DNA of 64,000 bases from Sinomonas atrocyanea (lineage in GTDB: Bacteria > Actinomycetota > Actinomycetes > Actinomycetales > Micrococcaceae). Position numbers and translations under genes: made by a program. Every line of letters starts with the position of its first letter. The stretch's first letter is position 1. Shown one piece after another: positions 51,285-60,147 of this stretch. Location: assembly GCF_030812675.1 (NCBI RefSeq), contig NZ_JAUSTE010000001.1, positions 744,001 to 808,000 on the forward strand, in the 5' to 3' direction. The notes beneath the pieces were generated by a model that worked only from the letters and a program-made list of their open reading frames with translations, ran no database searches and was not told the DNA's origin.

Positions 51285-51313
51285 TTGACTTCTTCGAACA
51301 TGTTTTCGAGAAT
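51285..51313 (+). promoter_or_regulatory. Promoter of the mutasome operon
   Basis: TTGACT (51285-51290) and GAGAAT (51308-51313) are 17 nt apart. The ATG begins 6 nt after the -10, so the transcript is probably leaderless. Confidence 0.6.
51294..51309 (+). promoter_or_regulatory. LexA (SOS) box
   Basis: TCGAACATGTTTTCGA differs in one position from the actinobacterial SOS consensus TCGAAC-N4-GTTCGA. It fills the -35/-10 spacer, so LexA would block the promoter. A lone half site TCGAAC lies at 51263-51268. Confidence 0.88.
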
Positions 51314-51319
51314 TGGAGC

Positions 51320-52003
51320 ATGTCCCTCGCCCTCAGCTCCGATTCCGCGGCGGCCGCCGCGGGGCAGCTGCGCGAGCTCCAGGAGCGCATCCACACCCTG
51401 CAGGGCCGGCGGAACCGCCAGGGCTCGCATCCCGTCCTCCCCTGCCTGACGCCCCTGTTCCCCGGGGGGCTGCGCGGCGGGGCCGCCTACTCCCTCGACA
51501 CCCGCCTCTCCGTGGCCATGGCCCTGCTGGCCGCCTCGTCCGCCGAGGGGCAGTGGTGCGGGGTGGCCGGGATCCCGGATTTCGGCGCGGAGGCGGCCGC
51601 CGGGTTCGGCATCGCCCTCGACCGCCTCGTGCTCGTGCCGGACCCGGGGGCCGACTGGCTCGCCACGGTCGGCGCCCTCGTCGACGTGCTGCCGCTGGTC
51701 CTGGTCCGGCCGCCCACGCCGGCGCGGCCCGGCGAGGCCTCCCGGCTCGCCTCGCGGCTGCGCGAGCGGTCCGGCGTCCTGCTGGTGCTGGGCCCGTGGC
51801 CCCAGAGCGAGGCCTCGCTGAGCCTGGCGGGATCGAGCTGGGAGGGCCTCGGCCGGGGCCACGGGCATCTGGCGCGCCACCTCGTGGAGCTCCGGGCGAA
51901 CCACCGCGGACGCCTCCGCACAGCGACCGTCGACCTCGCCTCGCCCGAGACCGTGGCCCTGCCGGCCCGCGGCCCGCGCCGGGCAGCCGGGAGCCGGCCG
52001 TGA
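51320..52003 (+). CDS. imuA': ImuA' mutasome accessory protein
   Basis: A 227-residue RecA/SulA-like protein without an intact Walker A, as expected for ImuA'. Recognisable parts are AAGQLRELQERIHTLQGRR at the N-terminus and WCGVAGIPDFGAEAAAGFGI, the degenerate RecA-like core. In mycobacteria ImuA' joins ImuB and DnaE2 for damage-induced mutagenic translesion synthesis. The assignment rests equally on context: it is the first gene after a LexA box and overlaps imuB by GTGA. Confidence 0.87.
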   Translation: MSLALSSDSAAAAAGQLRELQERIHTLQGRRNRQGSHPVLPCLTPLFPGGLRGGAAYSLDTRLSVAMALLAASSAEGQWCGVAGIPDFGAEAAAGFGIALDRLVLVPDPGADWLATVGALVDVLPLVLVRPPTPARPGEASRLASRLRERSGVLLVLGPWPQSEASLSLAGSSWEGLGRGHGHLARHLVELRANHRGRLRTATVDLASPETVALPARGPRRAAGSRP

Positions 52004-53610
52004 GCCCGGCGGCGGGCTCCGCGCAGCCGCCGCGGGCGCTCGTGCTGTGGTTCCCGGACTGGCCCCTCGTGGCCGCGCACCTGGCCGGGGAGGTGCCGGA
52101 CCACGCCGCCGCGGCAGTGATCGAGAAGGGCCTCGTGGCCGTGTGCTCCGCTCCGGCGCGGGCCGCCGGCGTGGCGCGGGGCCTGCGGGTGCGGGAGGCG
52201 CAGGCCCGCTGCCCCGAGCTGGTCAAGGTCCCCGCGGACCCGGAGCGCTCGGCGCGGGAGTTCGAGCCCGTGGTGCGGGCCCTCGAGACCGCCGTCCCGG
52301 GCGTCCAGGTGCTCCGCCCGGGCCTGTGCGCCCTCAGGGCGCCGGGGGCGGCCCGCTACTACGGCAGCGAGCACGGGGCCGGGGGCGCTGCCCTCGAGGC
52401 GGTCGCCCGGCTGGGACTCGAGGCCCGGGCCGGGATCGCGGACTCGGTCTTCGCCGCCGAGCAGGCGGCGCGGGGCAGCCAGGAGCTCTCCCCCCTGCGG
52501 ATCGTGGAGCCGGGAGCCTCGGCCCGGTTCCTCGCGCCCCTGCCCGTTGCGGCCCTCGGCGATGCGAGGATCGCCTCCCTGCTGATGCGGCTGGGCCTGC
52601 GCACCCTGGAGGACTTCGCCGCGCTGCCCGCCGCGGAGGTCCGCTCCCGGTTCGGCGCCGAGGGCCTCGCCGCCCATGCCCGGGCCCGGGGCCGGGACCC
52701 CCGGCCCGTGGTGCCCCGGGTCCCGCCGGAACCGCTCGACCGCTCGGTGGACTTCGAGCCCGGGCTCGAGCGCATCGACCAGATCGCGTTCGCCCTCCGT
52801 CCGGTCGCCGAGGACCTCGTCGCAGGGCTGGTGCGCGCAGGGCTCGCCTGCACGCAGCTGCGGGTGCAGATCACCGACGACGCCGGGGGCCGCTCCGAGC
52901 GCTCGTGGGGGCACCCGCACCAGTTCGGGCCGGGCGACGCGGTGGACCGGGTCCGCTGGCAGCTGCAGTCCGGCGGCCCCGAGGGGACGGCCCGGCATCG
53001 GGGCCGGCAGCCGTGGCTCTCCACCGGCGAGGCGCTGGCGGCCCCGGTGGTCCAGGTCCGCCTGGCCCCGGAGCGGGTGGACCTCCTCGGACGGCGCACC
53101 CAGACGCTGTTCGGCGGCGTGGACGAGCGGCTCGACCACGGCCTGCACCGCCTCCAGACGATGCTGGGGCACGGGTCGGTGCTGCAGGCGGCCGCCGCCG
53201 GCGGTCGGCTCCTCGCAGAGCGCTGCCTGCTCGTGCCCTGGGGCGAGGAGGCCCCGCCCGGGACCTCGGACCTGGCCTCCCGGCCCTGGCCCGGGGCCGT
53301 CCCGCCGCCCCTGCCCGCCACGGTGTTCGCCGACCCCCTGCCCGTCGCGCTGTTCGGGGACGACTCGCGCCCCCTCGAGGTGGACGGCCGCGGGCACCTC
53401 GCGTCCGCGCCGGCCTGGTTCTCACCGGACCCGGGCGCGGCCCGGCGCGTTGTGCGCAGCTGGGCGGGGCCCTGGCCGCTGCGCGAGAGGTGGTGGGACG
53501 CCGAAGGGAGCCGGCGGGCGGAGCGCTTCCAGATCCTCGACAGCGAGGGAGAGGCCTGGCTGCTGCTGGGCGAGGACGGCCGGTGGTGGGCAGAGGCCCG
53601 GTACGACTGA
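52000..53610 (+). CDS. imuB: ImuB, catalytically inactive Y-family polymerase-like adaptor
   Basis: A 536-residue Y-family protein. The first strand reads ALVLWFPDWPLVAAHL, with F-P-D-W-P in place of the DinB acidic metal site, the mark of ImuB. It keeps the fold elsewhere (GLEARAGIADSVFAAEQAAR; LLMRLGLRTLEDFAALPAAE, the HhH thumb). A QTLFGG sequence at ~370 matches the position of the beta-clamp-binding motif (QLPLWG in M. tuberculosis). It tethers DnaE2 and ImuA' to the clamp. GTG 52000 overlaps the imuA' stop. Confidence 0.93.
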   Translation: MSPAAGSAQPPRALVLWFPDWPLVAAHLAGEVPDHAAAAVIEKGLVAVCSAPARAAGVARGLRVREAQARCPELVKVPADPERSAREFEPVVRALETAVPGVQVLRPGLCALRAPGAARYYGSEHGAGGAALEAVARLGLEARAGIADSVFAAEQAARGSQELSPLRIVEPGASARFLAPLPVAALGDARIASLLMRLGLRTLEDFAALPAAEVRSRFGAEGLAAHARARGRDPRPVVPRVPPEPLDRSVDFEPGLERIDQIAFALRPVAEDLVAGLVRAGLACTQLRVQITDDAGGRSERSWGHPHQFGPGDAVDRVRWQLQSGGPEGTARHRGRQPWLSTGEALAAPVVQVRLAPERVDLLGRRTQTLFGGVDERLDHGLHRLQTMLGHGSVLQAAAAGGRLLAERCLLVPWGEEAPPGTSDLASRPWPGAVPPPLPATVFADPLPVALFGDDSRPLEVDGRGHLASAPAWFSPDPGAARRVVRSWAGPWPLRERWWDAEGSRRAERFQILDSEGEAWLLLGEDGRWWAEARYD

Positions 53611-53629
53611 AAACCGGTACGACTGAGAA
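53598..53629 (+). repeat. 16-nt tandem duplication at the imuB stop codon
   Basis: CCGGTACGACTGAAAA (53598-53613) is followed directly by CCGGTACGACTGAGAA (53614-53629). The first copy contains the imuB stop codon, so a read-through would meet a second stop. Confidence 0.8.
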
Positions 53630-53644
53630 CTGAGGGAGGAACCG

Positions 53645-56600
53645 ATGGGGTGGACCAACCCGCCGATCCCCTGGCGGCAGCTCCACGACATCCTCGACGG
53701 CAAGGAGGTCTCCGCGGACGAGCTCCGCGGACGCACCGGGGCCGGCCGGGCCCCCGTCGAGCACGACGGCGGGGACAGCCCGGCCTGGTCCCGGAAGCGC
53801 GGACCCTACATCCCCCTCCCGGCGCTCTCCCCCGGCGCCGGGGACGGGGCGGGGGGCGGGGCCGGGGGCGGGACCGGCGGCGTCAGCCCGGGGGACGGTA
53901 CCGAGGCGGAAGGCGCGGGTGCGCGCACCGGCGGCCGCGCGCCGTCGTCCGCCGTTCCCGCCGTTCCCTACGCGGAGCTGCACGTCCACTCGCACTACAG
54001 CTTCCTCGACGGCGCGTCATCGCCGGAGGAGCTCGTCGAGGAGGCTGTGCGGCTGGGCCTGTCTGCCCTGGCCATCACGGACCACGACGGCTTCTACGGT
54101 GCGGTGCGCCTCGCCGAGGCCGCCGAGGCCTACGGGCTGGCCACCGTGTTCGGCGCCGAGCTCTCGCTGGGCCTGTCCGCCCCGCAGAACGGCCGGCCCG
54201 ACCCGGAGGGAGAGCACCTGCTCGTCCTCGCCCGCGGCGAGGAGGGGTACCACCGGCTGGCCGGCGCCATCACCGCCGGGCAGCTGGCCCGGGAGGCCGA
54301 GAAGGGCAGGCCCGTGTTCGTCCTCGAAGACCTCGCCGAGCGCCTGCGCGGGCACTGCGTGGTGCTCACCGGCTGCCGCAAGGGCGCCGTCCGCAGGGCG
54401 CTCGCCAGCCACGGGGAGGCGGCCGCCGAACGCGCCGTCCGGGCGCTCGTGGACCTGTTCGGCCGCGACGGCGTGGCCGTGGAGCTCTACGACCAGGGCA
54501 GCCCGCTCGACACGGACCACAACGACGCCCTCGCCGCCATCGCCGCACGGACCGGGCTTCCGTGCGTGGCTACGAACGCAGTGCACTTCGCCGCGCCGTC
54601 GAGGCACCCGCTCGCGACCGCGCTGGCCGCCGTCCGGGCCCGGCGCAGCCTCGATGAGCTCGACGGCTGGCTGCCCGCCACCGACGGCGCGCACCTGCGC
54701 AGCGGGGCCGAGATGGGCCGCCGGTTCGCGCGCTACCCGGGGGCGGTGGAGAACACCGTGCACCTCGCCGGCGTGCTGGCCTTCCCCCTGCGCTCGGCGC
54801 GCCCGAGGCTGCCGAAGCAGGAGGTCCCGGCGGGCAGCACGCCGATGTCCCACCTGCGGGACCTCGTGGAGGTCGGTCTCGAGGACCGCTACGGCGCCCC
54901 GGGGCCCGGCTGGCGGGGGCCCGTGCCACCCGAGGAGGTCCGCGAGCGCCTCGAGAAGGAGCTCGCGGTGATCGAGAAGAAGGACTTCCCGGGCTACTTC
55001 CTGATCGTGCACGAGATCGTCCAGTTCGCCCGCAGCCGGGGCATCCTCTGCCAGGGCCGGGGCTCGGCGGCCAACTCGGCCGTGTGCTACCTGCTGGGGA
55101 TCACGGCGGTGGACAGCATCGCGTACCGGCTGCCGTTCGAGCGGTTCCTCTCGAGCCTGCGCGAGGAGGAGCCGGACATCGACGTCGATTTCGACTCGGA
55201 CCGGCGCGAGGAGGTGATCCAGCACGTCTACGCGAAGTACGGCCGCGCCAACGCCGCCCAGGTCGCCAACGTGATCAGCTACCGGCCCAAGAACGCCGTG
55301 CGGGACGCGGCCAAGGCCCTCGGCTACGGCCCCGGCCAGCAGGACGCCTGGTCCAAGCGCCTCGAGCGGTGGGACGCGCTCTCCGCGGGCGGCTCCGACG
55401 ACGCCGACGGGATCCCGCCGCGCGTCGTGGCCCTCGCCGAGCAGTTCCTCGGCTATCCGCGCCACCTGGGCATCCACTCCGGCGGCATGGTGCTCACGGA
55501 GCGGCCGGTGGGCGAGGTCGTGCCGATCGAGCACGCCCGCATGGAGAACCGGACGGTCCTGCAGTGGGACAAGGACGACTGCGAGTGGATGGGCCTGGTC
55601 AAGTTCGACCTGCTCGGCCTCGGGATGCTCGCGGCGCTCCAGTACTGCTTCGACTTGGTCGAGGAGCACTTCGGGGTGCGCTGGCGGATCGAGGACATCC
55701 CCAAGGAGGAGGCCGCCGTCTACGACATGCTGTGCCGCGCCGACTCGGTGGGCGTGTTCCAGGTCGAGTCGAGGGCACAGATGAGCACGCTCCCGCGGCT
55801 GCGGCCCCGATGCTTCTACGACCTCGTGGTGGAGATCGCCCTCATCCGGCCCGGGCCGATCCAGGGCGGGGCGGTCCACCCGTACATCCGCCGGCGCGCG
55901 GGCGAGGAGCCCGTGGCCTACCCGCACCCGCTGCTGGAGCCGGTGCTCGAGCGCACCCTCGGGGTGCCGCTGTTCCAGGAGCAGCTCATGCAGATGGCCA
56001 TGGCGATCGGCGGGTGCACGGCCGAGGACGCCGACCTGCTGCGCCGGGCCATGGGCTCCAAGCGGGGGGTCGAGAAGATCGGGAGCCTGAAGGAGAAGCT
56101 CTTCGCCGGCATGGCCGCGAACGGGCTGACCCCCGAGGAGTCGAAGGCGATCTACACCCAGATCGCGGCGTTCGCCGACTTCGGCTTCGCCGAGTCCCAC
56201 TCCATCAGCTTCGCGGTGCTCGTGTACGCGAGCTCGTGGCTCAAGCTGCACTACCCCGGCGCCTTCCTCGCCGCGCTCCTGCGGGCCCAGCCCATGGGCT
56301 TCTACTCGCCCCAGACCCTCGTGGCGGACGCGCGCCGGCACGGCGTCACCGTGCTCCGCCCGGACATCCTCCGCTCGCGGGCCGACGCGTGCCTGGAGCC
56401 GCAGGATGGGACGCACGACGGCGGCGGGGAGGCAGCGGCGGCCGGCCCACCGGGCGTCCCGGGGCCGGCACCCACGATCCAGCCCCCGGCAGGCCCGGGC
56501 CTGGACGCGTGCCTGGGGCGGGTCCAGCCGCCGATCGGCCCCTTCGACCCGCAGGCCCCCGACGAGGGGCACGCCCACCGGCGGGACGGGAGCCGCGCGG

Positions 56601-57298
56601 TCAGGCTCGGGCTCTCGAGCGTGCGCGGCATCGGCCGGGACCTCGCCGAGAGGATCGTCGCCGAGCGCGAGGCGGGGGGCCCCTTCCGGGAGCTGGCCGA
56701 GCTGTCCCGGCGCACCGGGCTCACGGCGGAGCAGCTCGAGGCGCTCTCCTCGGCCGGGGCGCTGGACTCGCTCGGCCTCACCCGGCGCGAGGCCCTGTGG
56801 CAGTCGGGGGCCGCGGCCCTGGAGCGGCCGGGCCAGCTCCCCGGGTCCCAGCCCTACGTCCAGCCGCCGCTCCTGCCCGAGCTGGCGGCGGAGGACGCCG
56901 TGGCCTACGACCTGTGGGCCACCGGCGTCGCCACCGACGACCACCCGCTGCGCCACGCCCGCGGCCGCCTCGACGCGCGCGGGGTGCTGCGCATCGACCA
57001 GCTCCGCACCGCCGCGCCGGGGGGCCGGATCGAAGTGGCCGGCGTCGTGACCCACCGGCAGCGGCCGCAGACAGCGCAGGGCATCACGTTCATGAACGTC
57101 GAGGACGAGACGGGGATCCTCAATGTGGTGTGCAGCATCGGCGTCTGGACCCGCTACCGGCGCGTTGCCCAGGCCGCGCCCGCCATGGTGATCCGCGGGA
57201 TGCTGGAGCGTTCGAAGGAGGGCGTGACCAACCTGGTCGCGGACCGGCTCGAGGCCCTGCCCCTGAAGGCGAAGACCTCCAGCCGCGACTTCAGGTGA
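53645..57298 (+). CDS. dnaE2: Error-prone DNA polymerase III alpha subunit DnaE2
   Basis: A 1217-residue C-family polymerase, ~120 longer than usual. The actinobacterial start MGWTNPPIPWRQLHDIL is followed by a Gly-rich insert (~62-105), then the PHP domain (YAELHVHSHYSFLDGASSPE), palm (EEPDIDVDFDSDRREEVIQH with catalytic Asp residues), fingers (IRPGPIQGGAVHPYIRRR), helix-hairpin-helix (LSSVRGIGRDLAERIVAERE) and OB domain (RIEVAGVVTHRQRPQ). A second Pro/Gly-rich insert at ~925-975 sits between two similar sequences, ADACLEP and LDACLGR. The clamp-binding C-terminus of DnaE1 is absent, as in DnaE2, which relies on ImuB. GGAGG precedes ATG 53645 by 5 nt. Confidence 0.95.
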   Translation: MGWTNPPIPWRQLHDILDGKEVSADELRGRTGAGRAPVEHDGGDSPAWSRKRGPYIPLPALSPGAGDGAGGGAGGGTGGVSPGDGTEAEGAGARTGGRAPSSAVPAVPYAELHVHSHYSFLDGASSPEELVEEAVRLGLSALAITDHDGFYGAVRLAEAAEAYGLATVFGAELSLGLSAPQNGRPDPEGEHLLVLARGEEGYHRLAGAITAGQLAREAEKGRPVFVLEDLAERLRGHCVVLTGCRKGAVRRALASHGEAAAERAVRALVDLFGRDGVAVELYDQGSPLDTDHNDALAAIAARTGLPCVATNAVHFAAPSRHPLATALAAVRARRSLDELDGWLPATDGAHLRSGAEMGRRFARYPGAVENTVHLAGVLAFPLRSARPRLPKQEVPAGSTPMSHLRDLVEVGLEDRYGAPGPGWRGPVPPEEVRERLEKELAVIEKKDFPGYFLIVHEIVQFARSRGILCQGRGSAANSAVCYLLGITAVDSIAYRLPFERFLSSLREEEPDIDVDFDSDRREEVIQHVYAKYGRANAAQVANVISYRPKNAVRDAAKALGYGPGQQDAWSKRLERWDALSAGGSDDADGIPPRVVALAEQFLGYPRHLGIHSGGMVLTERPVGEVVPIEHARMENRTVLQWDKDDCEWMGLVKFDLLGLGMLAALQYCFDLVEEHFGVRWRIEDIPKEEAAVYDMLCRADSVGVFQVESRAQMSTLPRLRPRCFYDLVVEIALIRPGPIQGGAVHPYIRRRAGEEPVAYPHPLLEPVLERTLGVPLFQEQLMQMAMAIGGCTAEDADLLRRAMGSKRGVEKIGSLKEKLFAGMAANGLTPEESKAIYTQIAAFADFGFAESHSISFAVLVYASSWLKLHYPGAFLAALLRAQPMGFYSPQTLVADARRHGVTVLRPDILRSRADACLEPQDGTHDGGGEAAAAGPPGVPGPAPTIQPPAGPGLDACLGRVQPPIGPFDPQAPDEGHAHRRDGSRAVRLGLSSVRGIGRDLAERIVAEREAGGPFRELAELSRRTGLTAEQLEALSSAGALDSLGLTRREALWQSGAAALERPGQLPGSQPYVQPPLLPELAAEDAVAYDLWATGVATDDHPLRHARGRLDARGVLRIDQLRTAAPGGRIEVAGVVTHRQRPQTAQGITFMNVEDETGILNVVCSIGVWTRYRRVAQAAPAMVIRGMLERSKEGVTNLVADRLEALPLKAKTSSRDFR

Positions 57299-57324
57299 GC
57301 CGCGCGCCCGGCCCGCCAGGACCG

Positions 57325-57723
57325 CTAGCCGGCCTCCGCCCTGCGGGTCTCCCACAGCCCCAGGACGTTGCCCTCGGTGTCCTTGAAGTACGCGGTGAAG
57401 CCCATCTCTCCTACGGGCATGCGCGGGAGGACCGTGGAGCCGCCGAGGGACTCGATCTTCGCCAGGGCCGCGTCGATGTCCTCGACGTCGATGGTGACCA
57501 CCGGCGCGGACGACGGCGCCTGGGCGCCGCGCGCGAACATCCCGCCGTTGATCGAACCGGCCTCTGCCGGCCTGCCCTGCTCGTCCAGGGGCGTGGTCCC
57601 CACCAGGGTGTACTCCATCTCCGGCAACGGGTTGATCTCCCATCCGAACGCTTCGGCGAAGAACCGGCGGCCCCGCTCCACGTCATCGAGTGGGATCTCA
57701 AAATGGACGACTCCTCCGGCCAT
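57325..57723 (-). CDS. VOC-family (glyoxalase-like) protein
   Basis: A 132-residue protein with two beta-alpha-beta-beta-beta modules: GVVHFEIPLDDVERGRRFFA at the start and VVTIDVEDIDAALAKIESLG in the second, ending FTAYFKDTEGNVLGLWE. Candidate metal ligands are His7 and the terminal Glu. VOC proteins include glyoxalases, dioxygenases and resistance proteins; function undetermined. ATG 57723 has AAGGA 11 nt upstream, somewhat far. It is convergent with dnaE2. Confidence 0.87.
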   Translation of the reverse strand: MAGGVVHFEIPLDDVERGRRFFAEAFGWEINPLPEMEYTLVGTTPLDEQGRPAEAGSINGGMFARGAQAPSSAPVVTIDVEDIDAALAKIESLGGSTVLPRMPVGEMGFTAYFKDTEGNVLGLWETRRAEAG

Positions 57724-57857
57724 GGCGCTGCAGTCCTTTCGTGCTCGTGGGAAGCCTGCTCTCAATGGAAGCCTCAGGCAGTCGGATTGTCGCCCCGCGG
57801 GCGCGCACGGGCTAGGGCAGAAGGACACACCCTCCGGCTTCTGTCGGCGGCCCGTGG

Positions 57858-57863
57858 CATGAT
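57858..57863 (+). promoter_or_regulatory. Possible -10 element for the AlkA-like gene
   Basis: CATGAT, one base from TATGAT, lies 6 nt before the GTG at 57870. The geometry matches the leaderless genes of this window, but the first base deviates. Confidence 0.35.
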
Positions 57864-57869
57864 GCTCCG

Positions 57870-58904
57870 GTGACTCTCGCTCCCCCACCGCCTCGGACCG
57901 CGGCGCCTGCCGCGGCACCTGCTCCGGCCCCGGCCGCGGGCGGCGCCGGGCCCGGGCACGCGGACGCCGAGGGCGTCTGGGAGGCCCCCGAGCACTACTC
58001 CCTGGCTGCGACCTGGTTCCCCCTCCAGCGGGGGGACGGCGACCCGTGCTTCGCGCCGCATCCAGGCGGCCTCTGGGCAGCCTTCGCCACCCCGGAGGGC
58101 CCCGCCGCCCTCCTCGCCGTCCACCGGCGCGCGGCCGGGCGCCCCGGAACGGTGACGGTGCGCGCGTGGGGCGAGGGGGCGGCGTCGGCCGTTGCCTCGG
58201 CGCCCGCGATGCTGGGGCTGGACGACGACTGGTCGGCGTTCGACGACGAGGCCTTCCTCGCCGGGCTCCCCCGCCTGGTGCGGGAGTCGAGGCGGCGCCA
58301 TCCCGGCTTCAGGCTGCCGGCCACGGGGCGCGTCGTGGAAGCGCTCGTGCCCACCATCCTCGAGCAGAAGGTCACGACCCTCGAGGCGCGGCGCGCCTAC
58401 CGGTACCTCGTGCGCCGCTACGGCACGCCCGCGCCCGGTGCCGGGCGGATCGCGCCGGCCGGCCTCATGGTCGCCCCGGACGCACGGGCCTGGCTCGGGG
58501 TCCCCTCCTGGGAGTGGCACCGGGCGGGCGTCGGGCCGCAGCGCTCCGACACCGTCATGCGGGCGCTGCGCTCCGCCGCGGCGCTCGAGCGGCTCGCCGC
58601 CCGGACGGCCGCCGAGGCCTCTGCGGCCCTGCAGACCATCCCCGGCATCGGCGTGTGGACCGCGGCGGAGGTCACGCAGCGCACCCACGCGGACCCCGAT
58701 TCGATCTCGGTGGGCGACTACCACCTCGCCCACTTCGTCGGCTACGCCCTCACCGGCGCCCGGACCGACGACGCCGGCATGCTGCGCCTCCTCGAGCCGT
58801 GGCGCGGCCACCGGCAGCGGGTTGTGCGGCTCCTCGGCCTCTCGGGCGTACGGGCCCCGCGCTATGGGGCGAGGATCACGATCCAGGATCACCGCCGGCA
58901 CTGA
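57870..58904 (+). CDS. DNA-3-methyladenine glycosylase II-like protein (HhH-GPD, AlkA type)
   Basis: A 344-residue HhH-GPD protein that should remove alkylated purines. The helix-hairpin-helix LQTIPGIGVWTAAEVTQRTH and the catalytic aspartate in SISVGDYHLAHFVGYAL are intact (~250-285); LVPTILEQKVTTLEARRAYR is the preceding helical core. A Pro/Ala-rich N-terminal ~35 residues are dispensable-looking. The four-cysteine Fe-S cluster of MutY/Nth is absent. It neighbours the SOS mutasome cluster but has its own start signal. Confidence 0.86.
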   Translation: MTLAPPPPRTAAPAAAPAPAPAAGGAGPGHADAEGVWEAPEHYSLAATWFPLQRGDGDPCFAPHPGGLWAAFATPEGPAALLAVHRRAAGRPGTVTVRAWGEGAASAVASAPAMLGLDDDWSAFDDEAFLAGLPRLVRESRRRHPGFRLPATGRVVEALVPTILEQKVTTLEARRAYRYLVRRYGTPAPGAGRIAPAGLMVAPDARAWLGVPSWEWHRAGVGPQRSDTVMRALRSAAALERLAARTAAEASAALQTIPGIGVWTAAEVTQRTHADPDSISVGDYHLAHFVGYALTGARTDDAGMLRLLEPWRGHRQRVVRLLGLSGVRAPRYGARITIQDHRRH

Positions 58905-58913
58905 GGCTCCCCC

Positions 58914-58919
58914 TAGACT
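58914..58919 (+). promoter_or_regulatory. -10 element giving a leaderless transcript for the SLC13-like gene
   Basis: TAGACT followed by 6 nt and the ATG at 58926. This places the start at the second possible codon (ATG 58926, not GTG 58920). Confidence 0.6.
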
Positions 58920-58925
58920 GTGCCC

Positions 58926-60116
58926 ATGCCCTTGGCCGTCGTCGGAGCCCTCCTGCTCGTCCTCGGCGCCGCCGCTGCGGCCGTGGGCATTCTCCCCTGG
59001 CCTGCGGTCGGCGCCCTCGCCGAGCGCGTGGGTCCCATCCTCGCGTTCGTCGCCGCCATCACGGTGGTGACCGAGCTCCTCAACGCCGCCGGGCTGTTCG
59101 AGTGGATGGCCTCCTACTTCCGGCGTTGGGGCCGCGGGCGCGTCTGGGTGCTGTGGCTGCTCGTGGTCGGCCTGTCCCTGGCCGCCACGGTGTTCCTGTC
59201 CCTCGACACCACGGCGGTGCTGCTGACCCCGATCGTCGTGGTCCTCGCCAGGCGGTGCGGGCTGCCGCCGCTGCCCTTCGCGCTCACCACGGTGTGGCTG
59301 GCGAACACGGGCTCACTGCTGCTGCCGGTCTCGAACCTCACCAACCTCCTGGCCCTGCACGCGCTCGGATCCGTGTCCCCCGGCGAGTTTGCTGCGCGGA
59401 TGGCGCTGCCCGCTCTGTGGTGCGCGGCGGTGCCGGTCGCGGCGGTGGCCCTCGTGTTCCGCCGCGAGCTCGCCGGGCGGTACAACAGCGTCCGGCTGGG
59501 CCGCGTCCAGTCCGCTCCGAGCGATGGCGGCACCGCCGCGACCGCGACCGACCCCGTGCTGCTCGGCCTCGGCGCCGGCGTCCTCGCCCTCCTCCTCCCG
59601 GCCCTCGTGACCGGAGTGCCGGTGTGGATCCCGTCCACGGCGGCGGCCCTCGTCCTGCTCGTCGCCTTCGGCGCACGACGCCGCGGGGTGCTGAAGTGGG
59701 CGCTCGTGCCGTGGCAGCTGCTCGTCTTCGCCGCCGGCCTGTTCCTCGTCATGGAGGCGCTCCAGTACGTCGGCGCCCGCGAGCTCGCGGCCGCGGCGCT
59801 CGGCACCGGCGACGGGCCCGGCAGCCTCGTGCGGGTCGCCGCGGTGGGCGCGGTGGGAGCGAACGTGATCAACAACCTGCCCGCGTACCTCGCGTTCGAG
59901 CAGGCTGCGGGGGGCCCGGCGAGGCTCGCCGCGCTGCTCGTCGGGGTCAACGCCGGCCCGCTCGTGGCGCCGTGGGCGTCCCTGGCCACGCTCATCTGGC
60001 ACGAGCAGCTCCGGCGTCTCGGCGTGGGGATCTCGTGGTGGGGGTACGCGGCGGCCGGCGCGGTGCTGGTCCCGCTGATGGTGGTCCCGGCAGCGCTGCT
60101 CGCCGCACTCGGGTGA
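58926..60116 (+). CDS. SLC13/ArsB-like ion transporter
   Basis: A 396-residue membrane protein of the ion transporter superfamily with ~10-11 spans. VFLSLDTTAVLLTPIVVVLA and VWLANTGSLLLPVSNLTNLL are the paired half-repeat signature of ArsB/NhaD/SLC13 carriers (the second matches NTG-x-LLLPVSNLTNLL of ArsB-like arsenite/anion permeases), and GANVINNLPAYLAFEQAAG is its C-terminal counterpart. Substrate could be arsenite, a divalent anion or Na+/H+; no ars genes adjoin. Confidence 0.85.
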   Translation: MPLAVVGALLLVLGAAAAAVGILPWPAVGALAERVGPILAFVAAITVVTELLNAAGLFEWMASYFRRWGRGRVWVLWLLVVGLSLAATVFLSLDTTAVLLTPIVVVLARRCGLPPLPFALTTVWLANTGSLLLPVSNLTNLLALHALGSVSPGEFAARMALPALWCAAVPVAAVALVFRRELAGRYNSVRLGRVQSAPSDGGTAATATDPVLLGLGAGVLALLLPALVTGVPVWIPSTAAALVLLVAFGARRRGVLKWALVPWQLLVFAAGLFLVMEALQYVGARELAAAALGTGDGPGSLVRVAAVGAVGANVINNLPAYLAFEQAAGGPARLAALLVGVNAGPLVAPWASLATLIWHEQLRRLGVGISWWGYAAAGAVLVPLMVVPAALLAALG

Positions 60117-60147
60117 CCCGGGCCTGGGCGCGTGAGAGGATCGGCGC

